The notes under the pieces were generated by a model, which searched no databases, was not told the origin of the DNA, and saw nothing but the letters and a program-made list of their open reading frames with translations. Below are positions 59,125 through 64,000 of a DNA stretch of 64,000 nt, one piece after another; the first letter of the stretch is position 1; each line of letters begins with the position of its first letter. Made by a program: the position numbers and the translations under genes. Source of the DNA: Echinicola marina (GTDB lineage: Bacteria > Bacteroidota > Bacteroidia > Cytophagales > Cyclobacteriaceae); contig NZ_CP080025.1 in the NCBI RefSeq assembly GCF_020463795.1, positions 4,895,501 through 4,959,500 of the forward strand, written 5' to 3'.

Positions 59125-60090
59125 TTACCTTTTCTTCCATAAGCTATCTGTAAAAAATTCATGATCATCCTGAAAGTTATGGATGATCTCAAAGCCACAT
59201 TCTTCGGCAAGCTGGTTCAATTCTTCCTTATCATACTTTTTGGAAACCTCCGTATGAATGGCTTCCGCTCTTTTAAAGTGAAAAGTTGCTGCTAAAGCAT
59301 CCACGCGTACTTCTTGATCAGCTAAGCTGACCAAGTAGCTTCGACATTCTCCATTGACAGGATTATACACCGGCCAATGTTTAAATTTGCTCAGGTCAAA
59401 ATCTCCTCCTAATTCCTTATTAATCCTTGTTAAGATATTAAGGTTAAAGTCTCTGGTAACTCCTTGGCTGTCATCGTAAGCTCCAAGAATTAATTCTGGG
59501 TCTTTCTTTAGATCAAACCCTATCAAAGCAAAATCACCCGAACCTAAAGTCGCTGCCATCAACTTTAATATTTCCTTGGCCTCTTCAAGTACAAAATTGC
59601 CTATATTTGCTCCCAAGAAGAGTAAAAGAGTCCGCCGCTTATGATCCCAGAGCTGCCCGGCCAAGGCATTTCTATAAATATCTTGAATTGGATGTACTTG
59701 AATTCTTTCAAACTTATCCCTTAGACTTTGCTTCAGATGTGCCAAAACATTTCCTGAAATATCTATGGGGTAGTAAGTATAAGCTGCTTTTTCCGACTCC
59801 AAATATTCAATCAGGATTTTTGTCTTAAATCCATCACCTGCCCCCAGTTCTACTAAATTAAATTCATGCTGCATCTCCAATATGGGCGCTAAAATAGAGG
59901 CGTAATTATGGTGGAGAATTGAAAATTCAGTTCTGGTCAAATAATATTCTGGGAGCTGCATGATTTTTTGAAACAGCTCGTCTCCCCTATGGTCGTAAAA
60001 ATACTTGGAAAGCAAATATTTGTTGGGTGCAGACAAACCTGATTGGACATCCAAGGCAAATTCACCTTTTTCTTTCAATATAAATTCCAT
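59125..60090 (-). CDS. egtD: Histidine N-alpha-methyltransferase EgtD
   Basis: This enzyme trimethylates histidine to hercynine with three SAM, first step of ergothioneine synthesis. The ATG at 60090 is chosen: it leaves 10 nt after egtB and matches the family start, whereas a GTG further upstream would overlap egtB. Motifs are LVELGAGDGFKTKILI (SAM), YYPIDISGNVL, LGANIGNF, GAYDDSQGVTRDFNLNIL and TEVSKKY, which holds the histidine-binding Glu and Ser. Directly follows egtB. Confidence 0.95.
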   Translation of the reverse strand: MEFILKEKGEFALDVQSGLSAPNKYLLSKYFYDHRGDELFQKIMQLPEYYLTRTEFSILHHNYASILAPILEMQHEFNLVELGAGDGFKTKILIEYLESEKAAYTYYPIDISGNVLAHLKQSLRDKFERIQVHPIQDIYRNALAGQLWDHKRRTLLLFLGANIGNFVLEEAKEILKLMAATLGSGDFALIGFDLKKDPELILGAYDDSQGVTRDFNLNILTRINKELGGDFDLSKFKHWPVYNPVNGECRSYLVSLADQEVRVDALAATFHFKRAEAIHTEVSKKYDKEELNQLAEECGFEIIHNFQDDHEFFTDSLWKKR

Positions 60091-60100
60091 TACCGCTTTC

Positions 60101-61243
60101 TTATTTTTGACATGGTCTGATTCCCGTAAACTGCCACCTGTACTGCGGGTGAAAGAAGTTCCTGTAGGTCTTTCTTGAATGACCAAGGGAAGTGGCTACA
60201 GAAGCTCCCCTAAGCACCATTTGATTGATCATAAATTTGCCATTGTATTCTCCAATAGCTCCCGCGGCTTTCTTATACCCCGGATAAGGTAAATATGCAG
60301 AATTGGTCCACTCCCACCTATCACCCCAGTTGAATTTATCCGAAGCAATTTCCCATTCCGCCTCTGTAGGCAGTCGATAACCGGCCCACTCTACATAAGC
60401 AGCAGCTTCATAATATGACACATGCGTAACAGGTGCGCTGAGGTCCAATTCCTTTAATCCATCAAGGGTATAGCATCTATACTTTCCATCGATTTCTTCC
60501 CAATACAAGGGAAGCGAAATTCTGTTTTCAGCCAGCCATGCCCAAGCATCCGACAACCAATATTCATGATTTTGGTAGCCTCCACTTTTAACAAATTGAA
60601 GGTATTCCCCATTGGTGACCAAGTTGGTAGAAATAGAAAATTCTTCCAAATAAACCTGGTGCTTTCCCTGCTCATTGTCGTAACAAAAGCCTTCTCCATC
60701 AAACCCTATAGAATACAAACCTTGATTAATTTTTTGCCATCCTCTGTTCTCTTGTGCCGCATACTCTCTGATATTAAGAACAGCAGGACGCATTGGGTTC
60801 AGCCAGAGATTATATTTTAAGTCTGTAATCAGGAGTTCCTGGTGCTGCTGTTCATGATTTAAGCCCAATACAATCGTTTCCCTAAGCTCCTCATTTATCG
60901 CCTGGGCGAATAGCAACTGCATTTGTTCATCTATATAATCCCGGTAATCAAACACATCCTCTACACTTGGTCGGGTCATCAAACCTCTTTGATTCCTAGA
61001 TATACGCTCCCCCACAGCATTATAATAACTATTGAAAAAATAACTGAAATCAGGATGAAACTCTTTGTAATCATCCAAATGCTTTTTAAGAACAAACGTT
61101 TCGAAAAACCAAGTAGTATGGGCCAAATGCCATTTTGCGGGACTCACATGCTCTGATGCCTGTACCACAAAATCCTCTGTTTCCAAATGTGAACATAGAT
61201 CAATGGTCCAGTCCCTTACTTGCTTGTATTTTTCATAAGTCAT
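60101..61243 (-). CDS. egtB: Ergothioneine synthase EgtB (iron-dependent sulfoxide synthase)
   Basis: EgtB joins hercynine and a thiol to form a sulfoxide with oxygen and non-heme iron. It has an N-terminal DinB-like four-helix domain with iron ligands H42 in KWHLAHTTWFF and H130, H134 in LNHEQQHQEL, and a C-terminal FGE-sulfatase domain with YRLPTEAEWE, WGDRWEWTNSAY, VLRGASVAT and FFHPQYRWQFTGIRP. 380 residues from the ATG at 61243; a TTG at 61258 is an alternative. Thiol donor (cysteine or gamma-glutamylcysteine) is not decided by sequence alone. egtA, egtC and egtE are absent nearby. Confidence 0.95.
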   Translation of the reverse strand: MTYEKYKQVRDWTIDLCSHLETEDFVVQASEHVSPAKWHLAHTTWFFETFVLKKHLDDYKEFHPDFSYFFNSYYNAVGERISRNQRGLMTRPSVEDVFDYRDYIDEQMQLLFAQAINEELRETIVLGLNHEQQHQELLITDLKYNLWLNPMRPAVLNIREYAAQENRGWQKINQGLYSIGFDGEGFCYDNEQGKHQVYLEEFSISTNLVTNGEYLQFVKSGGYQNHEYWLSDAWAWLAENRISLPLYWEEIDGKYRCYTLDGLKELDLSAPVTHVSYYEAAAYVEWAGYRLPTEAEWEIASDKFNWGDRWEWTNSAYLPYPGYKKAAGAIGEYNGKFMINQMVLRGASVATSLGHSRKTYRNFFHPQYRWQFTGIRPCQK

Positions 61244-61299
61244 GATCGAGCAATTCAAAAATTAATAATTATATCATTCTATTTATTTTTACTTAAAAC

Positions 61300-62241
61300 C
61301 TAAGCTCCCTTCCCTATATGGAAAATAGCATCTCCTGCATTGACCACCGGGGAATTGTTCACACCAACTATATAACCATTTGAGCTACTCTTTACGGCCA
61401 CCTTTACCTGCCCATAAGGATCTGATATTTTGGCCAATACCTGTCCTTTTTTCACCGCTTCCCCCGCTTTGGCATTGGGAGTAAAGATGCCTGACATTTT
61501 TGCCCTTACCCAAGAGCTTTCTTTCATCAATATGCTCTCTCCCTTGTCCACATCATCCTCGATCATTCCCAAATGTAAAAGCACCCTTCTGGTTCCTAAA
61601 ATAGCCTCTTCTATGGCCAAGTCATCTAGGCGCATCGATTCACCTCCCTCATAGACCAAAATATGCTTTTTTAGTTTATAGGCCTCTTTTCTAAATGATT
61701 TATCGATATGACTGGAATTGATCACAAACTTCGCTCCAAACACCTTTGCCAATTCCAATCCCTTGGTATCCTTAAAATCGACCCTGACTTGGGGGTAATT
61801 AGATAACATTCTTCCTCCTGTGTGGATATCAATACCATAATCTATATTAGGAATAATCTGATTGGTAATGATATAGGCAATCTGTGAAGCAAGGGAGCCC
61901 TTATTACTGCCTGGGAAACTCCTGTTCAGGTCTCGACCATCTGGAAACGTCCTGCTATTGCTCAAAAAACCATAGACATTGACCAAAGGGATGTATATAA
62001 TGGTCCCTTTCTTGGGTTTAAAAAGCTCTTCTTCCAACATTCTTTTTACAGTTACTATCCCATTCATCTCATCGCCATGGACACCACCACTGATCAAAAC
62101 AGTCGGTCCATCCTCTTTGGCCCGGTCTATAAAAACAGGTAAGTCGATCAAAGTATGCGTAGGCAGCCTTGCAATGGCTATTTCAATATTGATGGATTGG
62201 CCGGGCCTGATTCTGACCCCATTGATTACCATTTCTTTCAT
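61300..62241 (-). CDS. Succinylglutamate desuccinylase/aspartoacylase family zinc hydrolase
   Basis: This 313-residue M14-type deacylase has zinc ligands H55 and E58 in GGVHGDEMNG and a third histidine in IDIHTGG; GRDLNRSFPG and a glutamate in VYEGGES fit the catalytic site. A C-terminal lipoyl-like beta domain (about 240-313, AVKKGQVLAKISDPYGQ) is appended. Substrates of this subgroup are N-acyl or amide-linked amino acids. Only 56 nt separate it from egtB downstream with no hairpin between, so an operon with egtB-egtD is possible. Often linked to rimK elsewhere. Confidence 0.9.
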   Translation of the reverse strand: MKEMVINGVRIRPGQSINIEIAIARLPTHTLIDLPVFIDRAKEDGPTVLISGGVHGDEMNGIVTVKRMLEEELFKPKKGTIIYIPLVNVYGFLSNSRTFPDGRDLNRSFPGSNKGSLASQIAYIITNQIIPNIDYGIDIHTGGRMLSNYPQVRVDFKDTKGLELAKVFGAKFVINSSHIDKSFRKEAYKLKKHILVYEGGESMRLDDLAIEEAILGTRRVLLHLGMIEDDVDKGESILMKESSWVRAKMSGIFTPNAKAGEAVKKGQVLAKISDPYGQVKVAVKSSSNGYIVGVNNSPVVNAGDAIFHIGKGA

Positions 62242-62376
62242 AAATTACTTTAATTCATTTTACTGAAGCAGATCACTTTCTTATTGCTTAAAATCTTACT
62301 TAATTCGCAGAAGAATAATGGTGGTCCTTCTAATTCAATTAAGAAATACCACAGCTACTTCAACCAATAATCTCCT

Positions 62377-63396
62377 ATGAAGATACAAGAAAACATTTCT
62401 TTAAAGCCATATAATACTTTTCAAATTGATAAAAAAGCCAGGTTTTTCACCAAGGTAAACTCCAAAGATGAATTAATAGCAGCCATCGAATTTTCAAAAG
62501 TCAAAAACATTCCCTTATTCATCTTGGGAGGAGGAAGCAATATCTTGATCACAAAGGATGTTTTTGCCCTGGTGGTCAAAATTGATATCACCGGCATAGA
62601 GGTCACCAAAGAAGATGATGAACATATTTGGGTAAGGGTTGGTGCTGGAGAAGTTTGGCATGAGTTTGTGCTAAAAGCCATTCAAAACCAATGGGCAGGG
62701 GTGGAAAACCTATCACTGATCCCAGGAACGGTCGGTGCCTCCCCCATGCAAAACATTGGTGCCTATGGAGTGGAAATCAAAGAGGTTTTTGACCATTTAG
62801 AAGCGATTAACAGAGACACCTTAGAATCCGAACTGTTCGATAAGGAAAAGTGCAATTTTGGTTATCGGGAAAGCATCTTCAAAAATAAGGAGAAAGATCA
62901 CTATGTAATCAGCCATGTAACTTTTAAGCTTTCCAAAAAAACCAATTTTAATATCAGCTATGGTGCCATCAATGAAACTTTATCGAAAATGGGTATCACA
63001 AAAGATCAACTGACTATCAAGGCGGTAAGTGATGCGGTAATTTCAATTAGGGAAAGTAAACTTCCTAATCCCAAAGAAATAGGAAATGCCGGTAGCTTCT
63101 TTAAAAATCCTACCATCTCTATTGAGCAATATGAAGCATTGAAAAAGCAATACCCTGACATTCCTGGATATACTCAAGAAACTGGAATCAAAGTACCCGC
63201 AGCTTGGTTAATAGAGAAATCAGGTTGGAAGGGCAAAACCTTCGGGCCAATAGGAGTACACAAGCACCAACCATTGGTTTTGGTTAATTATGGAGATGGA
63301 GATGGGGAAACGATAAAAGCCCTTTCTGAAAAAATCCAAAAGGACATTCAAAAGAAATTCAATATTCTATTAAATCCAGAGGTTAATTTCATTTAA
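62377..63396 (+). CDS. murB: UDP-N-acetylmuramate dehydrogenase
   Basis: This FAD and NADPH enzyme reduces UDP-GlcNAc-enolpyruvate to UDP-MurNAc for peptidoglycan. At 339 residues it has the FAD loop LFILGGGSNILITKD, GTVGASPMQNIGAYGVEI, NFGYRESIFK (catalytic Arg), GNAGSFFKNP (proton donor Ser) and the final LNPEVNFI (Glu). The stop codon shares TTAA with that of the convergent deaminase gene. Confidence 0.96.
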   Translation: MKIQENISLKPYNTFQIDKKARFFTKVNSKDELIAAIEFSKVKNIPLFILGGGSNILITKDVFALVVKIDITGIEVTKEDDEHIWVRVGAGEVWHEFVLKAIQNQWAGVENLSLIPGTVGASPMQNIGAYGVEIKEVFDHLEAINRDTLESELFDKEKCNFGYRESIFKNKEKDHYVISHVTFKLSKKTNFNISYGAINETLSKMGITKDQLTIKAVSDAVISIRESKLPNPKEIGNAGSFFKNPTISIEQYEALKKQYPDIPGYTQETGIKVPAAWLIEKSGWKGKTFGPIGVHKHQPLVLVNYGDGDGETIKALSEKIQKDIQKKFNILLNPEVNFI

Positions 63397-63875
63397 ATCA
63401 AACTATCCTCAAAGTCTATCTCTTTATCATACTGTTCCGCCTTAACCCCAAACTTCCTTAAAAAATCCACTCCTTCATCTGAAGGCAGGCCTTTATAGTC
63501 AGCATAGGAATACATATAGATGACCTTAGCCACCCCCATGGAGTAAATAATCCTCGCACAGGCCAAACATGGGGCTAAAGTAACATATAATGTAGATCCC
63601 TCCACAGAGGCATTATTTTTCACGGCATAGAGAATCGCATTTTGTTCAGCGTGTAATGCCAAAGAACAACTTCCCTTGCTGTCCCTGCTACAACCCGCTT
63701 CAGGAAATTCCTCATCACAATTATGCGTCCCTGAAGGAGGTCCGTTATAGCCAATAGAGATGATCCGAGTTTCCTTAGTCAGCACCGCTCCAACGTGCTT
63801 TTTTATGCAGTGGGACCTTTTGGCCAAATTAACAGCCAGCTCCATAAAAATATCATCAAAATCAGGTCGGGACAT
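63393..63875 (-). CDS. Zinc-dependent dCMP/cytidine deaminase family protein
   Basis: This 160-residue deaminase of the dCMP/ComEB type has zinc ligands H75 (in LHAEQNAI, with E77 as proton shuttle), C103 and C106 (APCLACARII). YNGPPSGTHNCDEE and the added cysteine motif GCSRDSKGSC are typical of dCMP deaminases, which supply dUMP for dTMP synthesis. It overlaps murB by 4 nt at the stop codons. Start ATG at 63873-63875. Confidence 0.93.
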   Translation of the reverse strand: MSRPDFDDIFMELAVNLAKRSHCIKKHVGAVLTKETRIISIGYNGPPSGTHNCDEEFPEAGCSRDSKGSCSLALHAEQNAILYAVKNNASVEGSTLYVTLAPCLACARIIYSMGVAKVIYMYSYADYKGLPSDEGVDFLRKFGVKAEQYDKEIDFEDSLI

Positions 63876-64000
63876 CTTACTAATATTTTATATTATATCC
63901 GGTATTTTACCAGTAAAGATTAAAAGCAAATTAAAACGATCGATCTGATGAAAGTATCAGCTGCTTCGATCTTCAAACTTCAGTTCTACTTGGCAGTTAG

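Noticed and set aside
63957-64000. Possible C-terminal end of a minus-strand gene (last residues NCQVELKFEDRSS) entering from the right edge
   Set aside because: Only 14 open codons are visible, too few to support a call.

Overview
The window looks like chromosome of a marine or soil Bacteroidota of the Cytophagales, probably near Cyclobacteriaceae (Echinicola, Cyclobacterium, Algoriphagus). This is inferred from protein families largely confined to that phylum (DUF3078, DUF4301, DUF4136, carboxypeptidase-regulatory-domain TonB receptors, LytS/LytTR pairs), from -7 elements of the type TAnnTTTG, from few Shine-Dalgarno sequences, and from AT-rich DNA. The gene content is ordinary chromosomal housekeeping and catabolism. 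I see no phage, plasmid, insertion sequence, CRISPR array, rRNA or tRNA gene.

Layout. 1-4.9 kb: a truncated LytS-type sensor kinase and its LytTR regulator, a decayed ORF, a secreted GH3 glycosidase and a small histidine-bearing membrane protein. 4.9-9.3 kb: YwbE, cyclopropane fatty acid synthase, a SulP anion transporter behind a leader with a terminator-like hairpin, and an NTF2-fold protein. 9.3-14 kb: GAPDH, a secreted serine hydrolase, a DUF3820 protein and a subtilisin lipoprotein. 14-22.3 kb: two TonB-dependent outer membrane proteins, the second paired with a lipoprotein in a likely metal uptake unit, then a CHRD/SOD-like lipoprotein and a PQQ sugar dehydrogenase with a cytochrome c. 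22.4-28.8 kb: PhzF-like protein, the TrkH/TrkA potassium system, two small proteins and RmuC.

29.3-33 kb holds the most interesting unit: an NRAMP-fold transporter that has lost the metal-binding residues of the family, overlapping pxpA-pxpB-pxpC, the ATP-dependent 5-oxoprolinase. Upstream lie five in-phase copies of an 11-bp repeat and two strong palindromes. 33-43.5 kb: a membrane thioredoxin, a polysaccharide deacetylase, an esterase, a DUF4301 nucleotidyltransferase-like protein, a DUF3078 protein, a DUF202/SLC13/TerC membrane-protein row and a Ppx/GppA phosphatase facing Ppk1. 43.6-50 kb: Ppk1, GyrB, a CoA-binding protein and an FAD oxidoreductase.

49.9-56.4 kb is rich in aromatic amino acid functions: a tryptophan 2,3-dioxygenase divergent from a glutaryl-CoA dehydrogenase-like enzyme, tryptophanyl-tRNA synthetase, and 4-hydroxyphenylpyruvate dioxygenase with a palindrome touching its -7 element. 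56.5-63.9 kb: a phosphosugar mutase, then a leftward row M14 deacylase-like hydrolase, egtB, egtD, truA (ergothioneine synthesis without egtA, egtC or egtE nearby), then MurB and a dCMP deaminase-like protein whose stop codons overlap. Convergent gene pairs are generally separated by clear bidirectional hairpin terminators.
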